Assembly (NCBI RefSeq): GCF_005116665.1
Contig: NZ_SWCJ01000004.1
Location: forward strand, 186,001 to 250,000
Direction of reading: 5' to 3'
DNA: 64,000 nucleotides
Source of the DNA: Ferrimonas aestuarii
Lineage (GTDB): Bacteria > Pseudomonadota > Gammaproteobacteria > Enterobacterales > Shewanellaceae
The notes below the pieces were generated by a model, which saw only the letters and a program-made list of their open reading frames with translations, ran no database searches and had not been told where the DNA came from. Each line of letters starts with the position of its first letter. Position 1 is the first letter of the stretch. Positions 10,136-18,260 of this stretch are shown piece by piece. The position numbers and the translations under genes are program-made.

Positions 10136-10172
10136 GCCTCCTAAACCAGAGTTCTTATCAAGTTTAGGAGGC
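10136..10172 (-). promoter_or_regulatory. hairpin that masks the ybaK-like Shine-Dalgarno sequence
   Basis: A perfect 11-bp inverted repeat, GCCTCCTAAAC (10136-10146) and GTTTAGGAGGC (10162-10172), with a 15-base loop. On the minus-strand RNA the 3' arm contains the AGGAGG ribosome site of the gene starting at 10129, and the 5' arm is a built-in anti-Shine-Dalgarno. No T-tract follows, so it does not look like a terminator of uvrD. Confidence 0.65.
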
Positions 10173-10208
10173 CAAAGCGCGAATGGCGAGCTGATTGATA
10201 TTAGGCCG

Positions 10209-12389
10209 TTAAACCGCCTGTAATCGGGCGTAAGCCACCACCAGCCACTTAATACCCTGACCATCAAAGGCCACTTGTACCCGGCTTTGGGCGCCACTGC
10301 CTTCGTAATTAATGATCACCCCATCACCAAACTTAGGGTGTTTCACCCGCTGCCCCAATTTAAAGCCGGTGGCATCGAAGCTCTTTTCGGTCTGCGTAAA
10401 GCGGTTGGTCGGCTGAACCTGACTTACTTGGGTCTTAGGACGAATGTGCTCAAGATGCTGTTCAGGGATTTCGCTCAAGAAGCGTGATGCCTTGGCAAAG
10501 GTTTCTCGGCCGTAGATACGGCGACTTTCCGCATAGGTGATAAACAGCTTCTGCATGGCTCGAGTCATGCCCACGTAGCAAAGGCGGCGCTCCTCTTCGA
10601 GGCGATCCCCCTCCTCCACCGCTTTCTGGCTGGGGAACATCCCCTCTTCGACGCCACACATGAACACCAGCGGAAACTCCAGGCCTTTGGCGGAGTGCAA
10701 TGTCATCATCTGCACCGCATCTTCACTGTCGCTGGCCTGATTGTCACCGGCTTCCAAGGCTGCATGGGCCAGAAAAGCGTTAAGATCGCTCATGTCTTCG
10801 GCCTCCTCCGGTTTCTCGAAAGTACCGGCGGCGGTCACCAATTCCTGTAAGTTCTCTACGCGGGCTTCGCCTTTCTCACCCTTCTCCTGTTCGTACATGG
10901 ATTTCAGTCCCGAAAGCTGGATGACCTTATCGGTGGCCAGCTTCAAGCTGAATTCGGCAATCTCATCGTCGATGTCGCCAATCAGATCCATGAAACCACG
11001 AACGGCGTTGGCGGCACGCCCTGACAGCGCTTTCTCATTCAGCAGCTGCTGGCAACTGCGCCACATCGACAAACCATGCTGGCGAGCGGCGGTACGGATG
11101 ATGTCCAAAGTGCGATCGCCAATACCACGGGCTGGGGTATTCACCACCCGCTCAAAGGCGGCATCGTCACTGCGATTGGCCACCAGTCGCATGTAGGCCA
11201 AAGTATCTTTAATCTCCTGACGTTCGAAGAATCGCAGGCCACCGTAAATGCGGTAAGCCACCTGCTGGTGCAGCAGTGCTTCCTCCAACACCCGAGACTG
11301 AGCATTAGAGCGGTAAAGGATGGCACAGTCAGACAAAGCACCGCCCTGCTCCAGATGTTGCTTGACTCGGCTGACAATAAACCTGGCCTCTTCCAGCTCA
11401 TTAAAGGCTTGGAATACCGCGATCAGTTCACCATCCGAACCGTCGGTCCACAGCTCCTTGCCCATGCGTTCGGCATTATTCGCGATCAGGGTGTTTGACG
11501 CCTTCAGAATGTTGCCGGTGGAGCGGTAGTTCTGTTCAAGGCGGATCACCTCAGAGCCCTTAAAGTCATCGAGGAACTTATTGAGGTTTTCAATCTTGGC
11601 ACCACGCCAGCCATAGATGGACTGATCGTCATCCCCCACGATCATCACGTTACTGGTGTTGCCCACCAACAGTCGCACCCAAGCGTATTGGATGGCGTTG
11701 GTATCTTGAAACTCATCCACCAGCACATGACGGAACCGCCCCTGATAATGGGCCAAAATATGCGGGTGACTTAGCCACAACTCGTGGGCCCGCAGCAGCA
11801 GTTCGGCAAAGTCCACCAAACCGGCGCGATCGCAGGCTTCTTGGTAGGTGGTGTAGATGCGCAGCAGCATCTGCTCCATAGGATGATGTCCAGCATCGAT
11901 GTGCTTAGGACGTAAACCATCGTCTTTCTTGGCGTTGATGTACCCCATCGCCTGACGCGGTGGCCAGCGCTTCTCATCCAGATCCAAGCTTTTCAAGATG
12001 CGGCGGATTAAACGGTATTGATCATCGGAGTCGAGAATCTGAAACCCTTCTGGCAAATTGGCTTCCTGGTGGTGGGCTCGCAAAAGGCGATGGGCTAAGC
12101 CGTGAAACGTACCGATCCACATGCGATTCATCGGTCCGCCCACCAAGGATTCAATACGGTGACGCATCTCCGCTGAAGCTTTGTTGGTAAAGGTTACCGC
12201 CAGAATGGAAAATGGGCTCTCGCCCTGCTCATTCAGCAGCCAAGCGATGCGATGGGTTAGAACTCGGGTCTTACCACTGCCCGCTCCGGCCAAGACCAGC
12301 ACCGAGCCTGGTGCGGATTCAACGGCGGCGCGTTGTTTGTCATTCAGAGAGTCAAGCAACTCAGAAGCGGTGGCCGGCGAAGGGGACAT
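10209..12389 (-). CDS. uvrD: DNA helicase II UvrD
   Basis: SF1A 3'-5' DNA helicase of nucleotide excision and mismatch repair. From ATG 12389 it has 726 residues (E. coli 720), beginning MSPSPATASELLDSLNDKQR; upstream in-frame residues do not resemble the family. Motifs: Walker A AGAGSGKT at 34-41, motif II VDEFQDTN, GDDDQSIYGWRGA, YRSTGNIL, motif V LHSAKGLEFPLVF, motif VI YVGMTRAMQ, and the C-terminal Tudor-like tail with KHPKFGDGVI. It follows yigB as in E. coli and is probably expressed from its own LexA-controlled promoter. Confidence 0.97.
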   Translation of the reverse strand: MSPSPATASELLDSLNDKQRAAVESAPGSVLVLAGAGSGKTRVLTHRIAWLLNEQGESPFSILAVTFTNKASAEMRHRIESLVGGPMNRMWIGTFHGLAHRLLRAHHQEANLPEGFQILDSDDQYRLIRRILKSLDLDEKRWPPRQAMGYINAKKDDGLRPKHIDAGHHPMEQMLLRIYTTYQEACDRAGLVDFAELLLRAHELWLSHPHILAHYQGRFRHVLVDEFQDTNAIQYAWVRLLVGNTSNVMIVGDDDQSIYGWRGAKIENLNKFLDDFKGSEVIRLEQNYRSTGNILKASNTLIANNAERMGKELWTDGSDGELIAVFQAFNELEEARFIVSRVKQHLEQGGALSDCAILYRSNAQSRVLEEALLHQQVAYRIYGGLRFFERQEIKDTLAYMRLVANRSDDAAFERVVNTPARGIGDRTLDIIRTAARQHGLSMWRSCQQLLNEKALSGRAANAVRGFMDLIGDIDDEIAEFSLKLATDKVIQLSGLKSMYEQEKGEKGEARVENLQELVTAAGTFEKPEEAEDMSDLNAFLAHAALEAGDNQASDSEDAVQMMTLHSAKGLEFPLVFMCGVEEGMFPSQKAVEEGDRLEEERRLCYVGMTRAMQKLFITYAESRRIYGRETFAKASRFLSEIPEQHLEHIRPKTQVSQVQPTNRFTQTEKSFDATGFKLGQRVKHPKFGDGVIINYEGSGAQSRVQVAFDGQGIKWLVVAYARLQAV

Positions 12390-12450
12390 TGGGTAACTCC
12401 GATGAGAAAAAACGCCACTATAGCAAACTCCGCCCCCAAGCCACAAAAAA

Positions 12451-12470
12451 CACTGAATATTTAACCAGTA
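12451..12470. promoter_or_regulatory. LexA (SOS) box upstream of uvrD
   Basis: CACTGAATATTTAACCAGTA matches 15 of 20 bases of the E. coli SOS consensus, with both ACTG and CAGTA arms intact. It overlaps the last codons of yigB and lies 62 bases before the uvrD start. uvrD is a known SOS gene. Confidence 0.75.
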
Positions 12471-13180
12471 GTTGGCAGTGCCAGCAGCTCCTTGAGGTCG
12501 GCGAAAGCCAGCGTTGGCAAACCATGAGTTAATGGCCGCACGGCCTGACCATAAGGCGGCGTTAACCAGCCACTTTGGCAACCTGCCAAGTTGGCTCCAT
12601 GCACGTCGGCCTTGGGGTGATCGCCAATGTGAAGCAGTTGGCTAGGGTCAATATTCAGTCGCTGGCAAGCGATATCAAACAGTTGCGAGCTGGGCTTCAT
12701 GTCACCATCAACTCCCGCCTTGAGCACCAGCGAAAAAGGCGCATCCGGCCAAAACTGCTCAAGATCCGCATTGCCATTAGTGATCGCCGCCAGCGGCCAA
12801 CGCTGAGCCAGTTGATTTAGGGTCTCAACCACCTCGGTATCCAGCGCGATCTCTGAGCGCCAACGCAAAAATGACGTCATCGCTTGCGCCACTAACGCTT
12901 CCGCCTCCTTGCCATGGCCAAGCTCAATAAGACCCGCCAATAGGCAGTGGCGACGCAGCTCGGTGGTGTTATGAATCAGCTCAGGCTTACTCGCCAGTTG
13001 CTGACGTTTTTGATGCTGCCAAAAACCACGGTCACTGACCTCAGGAGCGGGCAAGCGCTCACCGAGCCACCGAAGCAGGTTGTGCTCGGCGGCAATCAAC
13101 ACCGGCTTGTTGTTGTAGAGGGTGTCATCCAGATCAAAACTGATGGCGGCAATGGGCCGTAAGCGACGATAAAACTTCAT
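12461..13180 (-). CDS. yigB: HAD-superfamily phosphatase YigB
   Basis: HAD hydrolase with motif I DLDDTLYNN, motif II ITNGNAD and motif IV HIGDHPKADVHGA. E. coli YigB dephosphorylates the riboflavin intermediate 5-amino-6-(5-phosphoribitylamino)uracil and also FMN. The start MKFYRRLRP at 13180 aligns with MRFYRPLG of E. coli (239 residues); a start four codons upstream is possible. The yigB-uvrD order is conserved. The stop codon overlaps the LexA box. Confidence 0.9.
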   Translation of the reverse strand: MKFYRRLRPIAAISFDLDDTLYNNKPVLIAAEHNLLRWLGERLPAPEVSDRGFWQHQKRQQLASKPELIHNTTELRRHCLLAGLIELGHGKEAEALVAQAMTSFLRWRSEIALDTEVVETLNQLAQRWPLAAITNGNADLEQFWPDAPFSLVLKAGVDGDMKPSSQLFDIACQRLNIDPSQLLHIGDHPKADVHGANLAGCQSGWLTPPYGQAVRPLTHGLPTLAFADLKELLALPTTG

Positions 13181-13413
13181 AACAGGCTGCATAAAAGAGT
13201 TTGCTCAAGCATACCTGCATTGCCGACAAAATGCCCATTCTCTGGCCAACAGCCCCTATGGATGCCACCCGCAATCAAAATGACTTCCCTGAGACTTTTT
13301 GTCTAAGCCCCGTTGTCATTTCTGGTCAGTTTAGTTTTTATTTGGGATTGCGTGTTGATCCAACTCGACAATTGCCGACGTCAATATTGAGCAGAATGTG
13401 ATTCCGGTTTGAA

Positions 13414-14805
13414 ATGCGGAAACTTGCTAATCCGTTTCAACCCCCTTTTCAGCATCAGGTCATGGTTCAACTCGCTCGCACTATCACATCCGCTACTCAG
13501 GCTGCCAACGCCCAAATAGCCAAACCTGTGATCTCCCTGAAGTCACTGACAGCAAAACGTCAGCAGCAACCACTATGGCCAGTGATCAATTTTGAGCTTG
13601 GCGCCGGTGAATTGGCGGTGATCAGTGGCCCAACCGGTTGCGGCAAGAGCACATTGCTGCAGATCATGGCCGACCTGATCGAGCCCAGCTCTGGCATGGT
13701 GATCGCCCCCGAGCAGGTGGCGCTGATTCTACAAAACCCCAGCATTCAAGTGATTCGGGAGCAACTGGGACCAGAAGTCGCTCTGGCGCTGGAGGCTCGT
13801 GGCATCGACAGTCAACAGATGCCCAAGCTTGCTCGCCGAGCTCTGGAGCAGGTGGGATTGGATTACCCCTTAGAGCACGGCACCCACGCGCTGTCCCATG
13901 GACAACAGTATCGACTGCTGATAGCCGCACAACTGGTGGTTTCACCCCAGCTACTGCTGTTGGATGAGCCCTGGGCGCAGTTGGATGATGTTGGCTTTTG
14001 TCAGCTGCTGCAGCTCATTGAGCAGCTACGCCAACAAGGGATGGCTGTGGTGATCTGTGAGCACTGGTCGTCGCCCTACGCCAACATTGATCATAAATCC
14101 TATCGATTGGATCCCTTAGGGCTCAGGCTCACTCAGGATGCTAATGCGCTGCCGATGACTGCGTCGATGCCCTTAGAGCTGGCTACGCCAAGAGTAACCG
14201 CCAAAATGGTGATGAGCCTGAATGAGCCCCTCCTAACTTTAGGGGAGCACAAGCAGCTTCAATGCCGCCAATTGCGCGCCTACCAAGGGGAATTTGTGGT
14301 GATCACCGGCGTCAATGGCAGCGGCAAAAGCTCGCTGCTCAACGCCATTGCAGGCATCACCCCGTGGCAACAGGGAAACAGTGACGCCCAAAGCCTACAC
14401 CTAGTTTGGCAAGAGCCGAGCCGACAACTCTGTTGTCACAGCGTGGCCGCGGAGTTGCAACTGGGCCTGACTCGACTCGAGCTTACGGAGACTGAGCGTC
14501 AACGTCGCCTTAACGACACCTTGGCGGAGCTGGGGCTAACTGACATCGCCGAGCGCTCTCCGATGACCCTCTCCTACGGCCAGCAGCACCTCACCGCCAT
14601 CGCCAGCCAGTTGTGTTTGCATCCCGAACTGCTGCTGCTGGATGACCCCTTTGCAGGGCTGGATCCCCTCAGTCAGCAGCGTTTGCTGTTGGCTCTGAAA
14701 CAGCGCTGTGAAGCGGGAAGCTGCATCGTCATGACCAGCCACCGCCCTTTCCTCGGCGCCCACCGCCAATGGCGAATTGAAAATGGGGTGCTGGATGAAC
14801 ATTAA
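13414..14805 (+). CDS. ECF-type transporter, duplicated ATP-binding subunit
   Basis: Protein of 463 residues containing two ABC ATPase domains in one chain, as in fused EcfA1/EcfA2 or YkoD. Domain 1: Walker A GPTGCGKST about 72-80, signature LSHGQ, Walker B LLLLDEPWAQLDD. Domain 2: GVNGSGKSS about 299-307, signature LSYGQ, Walker B LLLLDDPFAGLD, where the catalytic Glu is replaced by Asp. Its last 11 bases overlap the T component. The start is uncertain (ATG 13414, or ATG 13462 giving MVQLART). It powers uptake of an unknown small molecule with the two genes that follow. Confidence 0.9.
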   Translation: MRKLANPFQPPFQHQVMVQLARTITSATQAANAQIAKPVISLKSLTAKRQQQPLWPVINFELGAGELAVISGPTGCGKSTLLQIMADLIEPSSGMVIAPEQVALILQNPSIQVIREQLGPEVALALEARGIDSQQMPKLARRALEQVGLDYPLEHGTHALSHGQQYRLLIAAQLVVSPQLLLLDEPWAQLDDVGFCQLLQLIEQLRQQGMAVVICEHWSSPYANIDHKSYRLDPLGLRLTQDANALPMTASMPLELATPRVTAKMVMSLNEPLLTLGEHKQLQCRQLRAYQGEFVVITGVNGSGKSSLLNAIAGITPWQQGNSDAQSLHLVWQEPSRQLCCHSVAAELQLGLTRLELTETERQRRLNDTLAELGLTDIAERSPMTLSYGQQHLTAIASQLCLHPELLLLDDPFAGLDPLSQQRLLLALKQRCEAGSCIVMTSHRPFLGAHRQWRIENGVLDEH

Positions 14806-15421
14806 ACCCAACACAATAACCCGAATTAAGCTTCTCTTGGTGCCTCTGCTGTCGGTAGCGGCGCTAGTGATTCCTTTGGAGGCGTTGCTGATATTGGCTG
14901 CAATGAATTTGTGGGCCATTCACCGCCAACCGAATGCGCAGCGCATCCACTACCAACTGTTTCGCGTAATGCTGATCCAGACGTTGATGATCGGTTTGGT
15001 CTACCTGCTTCGGTTTGGCTTCGAGCGCCTTCCAGATGCTCTGGAGCTTAGCCTGCGAATGCTGGTGATGATCCTGCCCGGATTGTGGTATTTCCTATCC
15101 ACCCCCAGCCACAGAACCCTCAATGCGTTGCGAGGCGTGGTCAGTGATCGTCAGGCGTTGGTGCTGTCCACCAGCTTGTCACTGATGCCAAAGCTCATCA
15201 ATGAAACCAAACAGCTGTATCAACTGCAGCGGATTCGAGGCGCCGCCATTGCCCCTAAAGACATGTGGCGCTTCAAGGCATGGAAAACCCTAACTCAACA
15301 GGTATGCCTTCCGGCGCTAATCCGCTTGATTCAACTCACCCAACAACAAGCCTTAGCCCTCAAAGCCAGAGGCTTCACAGACAACCCCAACCAACCCATT
15401 AGTCATTATCCGAGTGAATAG
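14795..15421 (+). CDS. ECF transporter transmembrane T component
   Basis: CbiQ/EcfT-like membrane protein of 208 residues starting MNIKPNT, overlapping the ATPase gene by 11 bases. Several membrane segments fill the first 115 residues. Two short Ala/Arg-Gly motifs that couple T components to the ATPases can be seen: RIRGAAIA in the middle and ALKARGF near the C-terminus. It transmits ATPase movement to the S component. The next gene starts directly at its stop codon, showing tight coupling. Confidence 0.8.
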   Translation: MNIKPNTITRIKLLLVPLLSVAALVIPLEALLILAAMNLWAIHRQPNAQRIHYQLFRVMLIQTLMIGLVYLLRFGFERLPDALELSLRMLVMILPGLWYFLSTPSHRTLNALRGVVSDRQALVLSTSLSLMPKLINETKQLYQLQRIRGAAIAPKDMWRFKAWKTLTQQVCLPALIRLIQLTQQQALALKARGFTDNPNQPISHYPSE

Positions 15422-15958
15422 ATGCGACGTTTTACCCTAGCCGATGCCCTACTGCTCAGCGGACTGGCCCTGCTGCTGGTCTGCTTCAAAGCGGTAGTGC
15501 GCCTAAAACTGGGCCTCACTGGCCACTCCATGTTCTTCATGGTGTTGATATTTCTATTAGCCCGAGGCCTCGTGCCTCGAACCGGCTCTGTACTCTACTG
15601 CGCCGTCATGACTGGGTTACTGGCGCTCATCATGGGGGTTGGCAAAGGCGGGCCTCTGATCTTACTGAAGTTTGTCCTGCCAGCCATGGCAATGGAGGCG
15701 GCCTTGCTGTTTGTTGCCAGTGCCCCTTGGGCTTTGATGCCATCCATTCTGGTGGCCTTAGCAGGCCTGATTGCTTGGGTTGCCAAGGGCGCTTTCGAGC
15801 TGTGGCTGGCTAACGCCGACATCGCCGTCATTCTGCTGCAAATGGGCTGGAAACTGCTTGGCGGCGGACTGTTTTCTCTACTCGGGGTTATCTGCGCCCG
15901 CAAACTGGTGCAACTGCTGGCCCATCATCAACTGATTCCTGACGCAAGGAGACCATAA
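15422..15958 (+). CDS. ECF transporter substrate-binding S component, unknown substrate
   Basis: Very hydrophobic protein of 178 residues with about six membrane segments, the size and make-up of ECF S components. It lies next to the T component and ATPase and overlaps the following gene by one base (TAATG). I do not recognise it as BioY, ThiT, RibU, FolT, CbrT or QueT from sequence; MGVGKGGPLILLKFVLPAMA is the most distinctive stretch. Substrate specificity of these proteins follows sequence family, so a family search would decide. Confidence 0.75.
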   Translation: MRRFTLADALLLSGLALLLVCFKAVVRLKLGLTGHSMFFMVLIFLLARGLVPRTGSVLYCAVMTGLLALIMGVGKGGPLILLKFVLPAMAMEAALLFVASAPWALMPSILVALAGLIAWVAKGAFELWLANADIAVILLQMGWKLLGGGLFSLLGVICARKLVQLLAHHQLIPDARRP

Positions 15959-16680
15959 TGACTCTGTTTCTGTGTATCGACGATACCGATGAGATCGGCA
16001 CCAAAGGCACCGGTGAACTGGCGGAAGAGTTGGCCACCATCATTGAAGGCTGCAATTGGGGGCAATGCTCTGCGGTCACTCGGCACCAACTCTATGTCCA
16101 TGACGACATCCCCTACACCTCTCACAACAGCGCCATGTGTTTTGAGATAGAGAATCACGCCAATCCAGAAGCAATTCAGCAACTGGCCAGTGAGTTTCTA
16201 CTTAAACACGCAGCCCCAGGCTCCGATCCTGGGTTGTGCTTGTATCAATACAACGAACAAACCAAGGAAGCGCTGATTCGTTTTGGTATTCAGGCGAAGG
16301 TGGAGGTGCTCAATAAGGCGCAAGCCTACCAAGTGGCGAAGGACAATGGCGCGCTGCTAACCGAACACGGCGGCACGGGCGATGGCGTGATCGGCGCCCT
16401 AGCGGGCATTGGCCTGCGAATGCAGGGGTGCGACGGTCGATTAAAAGGGCAACTTCAACTGGACAAAGACCAGCCGCGCTACACCGTGTTCGACCTGCTT
16501 CAACATCCCCTAGTTGATCGCGTCATGGATCAACACCACCACAGCCTCCGCTGCGATCTGGAGTTCGAACTAAAGGGCAAGTTAAAAGCCATACGCTGGC
16601 AGCACCAAAACTGCGTCATCCTAGTTCAGGAGAACAACTACTACCACAACGCCCAAAAACAGCACCTTAAACGCTACTAA
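15958..16680 (+). CDS. TiaS-like (COG1571/DUF1743-type) protein linked to ECF transporter
   Basis: Cytoplasmic protein of 240 residues. The N-terminal CIDDTDEIGTKGTG (6-19) and central GGTGDGVIGALAGIGL (138-153) resemble the IDDTD and GxxGxIGALAAIG blocks of archaeal TiaS, the ATP-dependent enzyme that attaches agmatine to tRNA(Ile2). TiaS's C-terminal OB and zinc-ribbon domains are absent, so tRNA agmatinylation is not implied. The start overlaps the S component stop (TAATG), and the next gene begins in the same way, so this enzyme very likely acts on the transported compound. Function unknown. Confidence 0.65.
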   Translation: MTLFLCIDDTDEIGTKGTGELAEELATIIEGCNWGQCSAVTRHQLYVHDDIPYTSHNSAMCFEIENHANPEAIQQLASEFLLKHAAPGSDPGLCLYQYNEQTKEALIRFGIQAKVEVLNKAQAYQVAKDNGALLTEHGGTGDGVIGALAGIGLRMQGCDGRLKGQLQLDKDQPRYTVFDLLQHPLVDRVMDQHHHSLRCDLEFELKGKLKAIRWQHQNCVILVQENNYYHNAQKQHLKRY

Positions 16681-16901
16681 TGGAATCCGCGATGAACAAC
16701 GCCCTAATTCACTACGCCCGAGCCCAAGGGAAGATGTGCACTTTGTATATGGATGACGATGAAGACGAGCAGGTGGATGAAGCGCCTCGCTCCTGCCTGA
16801 ACTGCGGCTATCGGCGGTGGTTGGCCACCGGCTTTCGATGCGTATACCCCAACCACAGCAATCCACCGCAGTTTACTGGGGCCAATAGCCTGACGACATA
16901 A
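16680..16901 (+). CDS. small Cys/His protein ending the ECF operon
   Basis: Protein of 73 residues (69 if translation starts at the second ATG, 16692). An acidic stretch DDDEDE precedes C39-x2-C42, C54 and H59 (SCLNCG, RCVYPNH), a plausible zinc or iron site. It is coupled to the TiaS-like gene by TAATG. The split could mirror the separate zinc-ribbon part of TiaS, but I see no sequence that proves it. No known family recognised. Confidence 0.6.
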   Translation: MESAMNNALIHYARAQGKMCTLYMDDDEDEQVDEAPRSCLNCGYRRWLATGFRCVYPNHSNPPQFTGANSLTT

Positions 16902-17014
16902 CGAGCCTATCACCCGTTCAAAAATACAATGGGTTGGCCAGAAACTGCGATTGGGTATTGATTAAAAAGACTATCCGATACACTCTGGCCTCCTTGCCAA
17001 CAAACGGGGCTGTA

Positions 17015-17344
17015 ATGAAAAACAAACAACACCAAGCCATCTCGCCACAAACGGTCAGCGAAGCCGAACGCATCGCCAAGGCCACTCAGAAGCCGGGCCA
17101 AACCAAAGATCAGACCAAGCTGATCGCCAAAGGCATTGAGAAGGGCATTGCCGAATATAAGAAGCGGGAGAAAGCCAAAGCAAGAGAGCGAGACAAGCTA
17201 AAAAAGCGCACTGCCAGAGCCAAAGCTGAACCGGAAATGGAAACCTCAGTATCCGAAGCGCAACCAAACTCAACCACCTCACTGCTGCCTTGGGTTTTGT
17301 TGCTCTTAAGCTGGATCGGTTTTATCGCCTATCTATTGGTATAA
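17015..17344 (+). CDS. DUF2956 family protein
   Basis: Starting at ATG 17015 gives 109 residues beginning MKNKQHQAISPQTVSEAERI, the typical DUF2956 N-terminus of Shewanella and Vibrio. A long Lys/Arg/Glu-rich helix (about 25-75) leads to one C-terminal membrane segment (LLPWVLLLLSWIGFIAYLLV), so it is tail-anchored with a basic cytoplasmic part. Function unknown. It lies 70 bases before zapB on the same strand. Confidence 0.8.
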   Translation: MKNKQHQAISPQTVSEAERIAKATQKPGQTKDQTKLIAKGIEKGIAEYKKREKAKARERDKLKKRTARAKAEPEMETSVSEAQPNSTTSLLPWVLLLLSWIGFIAYLLV

Positions 17345-17413
17345 AAGCCGTGATAACGCCTACCAGCGCTGATAGAATCAAGTTCTAGTCAATCCGTTAA
17401 GTAGTACATTCCT

Positions 17414-17674
17414 ATGAGCTTAGAACTATTAGATAAATTGGAGTCTCGCGTTCAATCCGCGCTTGAGACCATCGAAATGCAGCAGATGGAGCTGGAAGAT
17501 GAGCGTGCTCGCAATGAGCAGCTTGAACAGCAAGCCACTGAGCTGGAGCAGCGTAATCAAGAGTTGCAACAGCAACTGGATGCGTGGAATCAGAAAGCTC
17601 AGGGCCTACTGTCCCAATTCAATCAGTTGGAAGGGCAACAACAAGCTGCCCCAACCTTGAGCGAACTCGCTTAA
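17414..17674 (+). CDS. zapB: cell division protein ZapB
   Basis: Protein of 86 residues made almost wholly of coiled coil with Leu/Gln/Glu heptads. The N-terminus MSLELLDKLESRVQSALETI aligns with [20 protein letters not shown] of E. coli ZapB, which joins the Z-ring through ZapA and links it to MatP. Its stop codon overlaps the stop of the convergent gene in the four bases TTAA (17671-17674). Confidence 0.9.
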   Translation: MSLELLDKLESRVQSALETIEMQQMELEDERARNEQLEQQATELEQRNQELQQQLDAWNQKAQGLLSQFNQLEGQQQAAPTLSELA

Positions 17675-17883
17675 GCCTGCGCGGCTGCTGCAGCATCAGG
17701 CTGTAGCAGCTGATTCAACTCTTTCACCACCTCTCGTACCTTCGGCAGTGTGTGCGCCGGCATCACAAACCGACCCGCTTTAAACTCCAGACGTCCCACA
17801 TGTTTTACGAGCACCACGCCATCACGAAACACACGAGCGTGCTTGGCAATCATCCTTGGTGCATAGATAGGGAAAGTTCTCAC
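17671..17883 (-). CDS. conserved small protein of unknown function, GTG start
   Basis: A GTG start at 17883 has AAGGA eight bases upstream and gives 70 residues (MRTFPIYAPRM...), ending in an Ala-rich tail AAAAAQA. A longer reading to 17991 adds Cys-rich residues that look like untranslated leader. The basic core RMIAKHARVFRDG and the PAHTLPKVREVVKELNQLL helix look like a folded small protein. Convergent with zapB and overlapping it by four bases. Family not recognised. Confidence 0.6.
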   Translation of the reverse strand: MRTFPIYAPRMIAKHARVFRDGVVLVKHVGRLEFKAGRFVMPAHTLPKVREVVKELNQLLQPDAAAAAQA

Positions 17884-18044
17884 CGAAAAAATCCTTGTTT
17901 TATTCTGGTAGATGCAGTCAATCAGACCGCGGCAATTGTATTTAGTTTTGCGGACAATACAACCTGCTAATAAAAGTTTGATGACAAGCAAGTCGTAACG
18001 ATTATTTTCCTATTGCAAACTTGCATTATGTTAGCAACTTGTTA

Positions 18045-18171
18045 GTTTGAGGGAGCAGTGTTCCTAACCGCGAAGACAAGCGCGCTGTATCTCGATCTGG
18101 AAGGGTATGGGGCTGAAGGATTGATGAAGCTGGATTCGCATTTTGATCGGTAGAGTTACCGATCTTTTTTT
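18045..18171 (+). ncRNA. candidate small RNA ending in a strong terminator
   Basis: A strong intrinsic terminator at 18145-18171 (GATCGGTA, loop GAGT, TACCGATC, seven T) has no coding gene upstream on its strand. The roughly 120 bases before it have no good reading frame and contain four GGA triplets (GAGGGAG, CTGGAAG, GAAGGAT, GCTGGAT), and TTGCAT-N16-TAGTTT just upstream could be a weak promoter. The 5' end is a guess. It does not match Spot 42. Confidence 0.5.
18145..18171 (+). terminator. rho-independent terminator of the candidate sRNA
   Basis: Perfect 8-bp stem 18145-18152 / 18157-18164, GAGT tetraloop, followed by TTTTTTT. Confidence 0.85.
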
Positions 18172-18225
18172 GGCCCACCTGATTGCATTCAATATTCAAA
18201 AATAGCTAAATCCATTAACGGTCAT

Positions 18226-18252
18226 AAAAAATGGGCCATTAAGGCCCATTTT
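18226..18252 (-). terminator. terminator downstream of dsbA
   Basis: AAAATGGGCC (18228-18237), loop ATTAA, GGCCCATTTT (18243-18252); on the minus strand it is followed by a T-tract. It lies 128 bases beyond the dsbA stop, with a MITE-like repeat in between. Confidence 0.8.
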
Positions 18253-18260
18253 CAAAGTCT

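Noticed and set aside
13193..13413. Riboswitch before the ECF operon
   Set aside because: ECF genes often have one, but I could not find conserved core sequences of TPP, FMN, THF, cobalamin or preQ1 switches.
18045..18171. Assignment of the sRNA candidate as Spot 42
   Set aside because: The sequence lacks the conserved 5' GTAGGGTACAGAGG-type start and the Spot 42 terminator.
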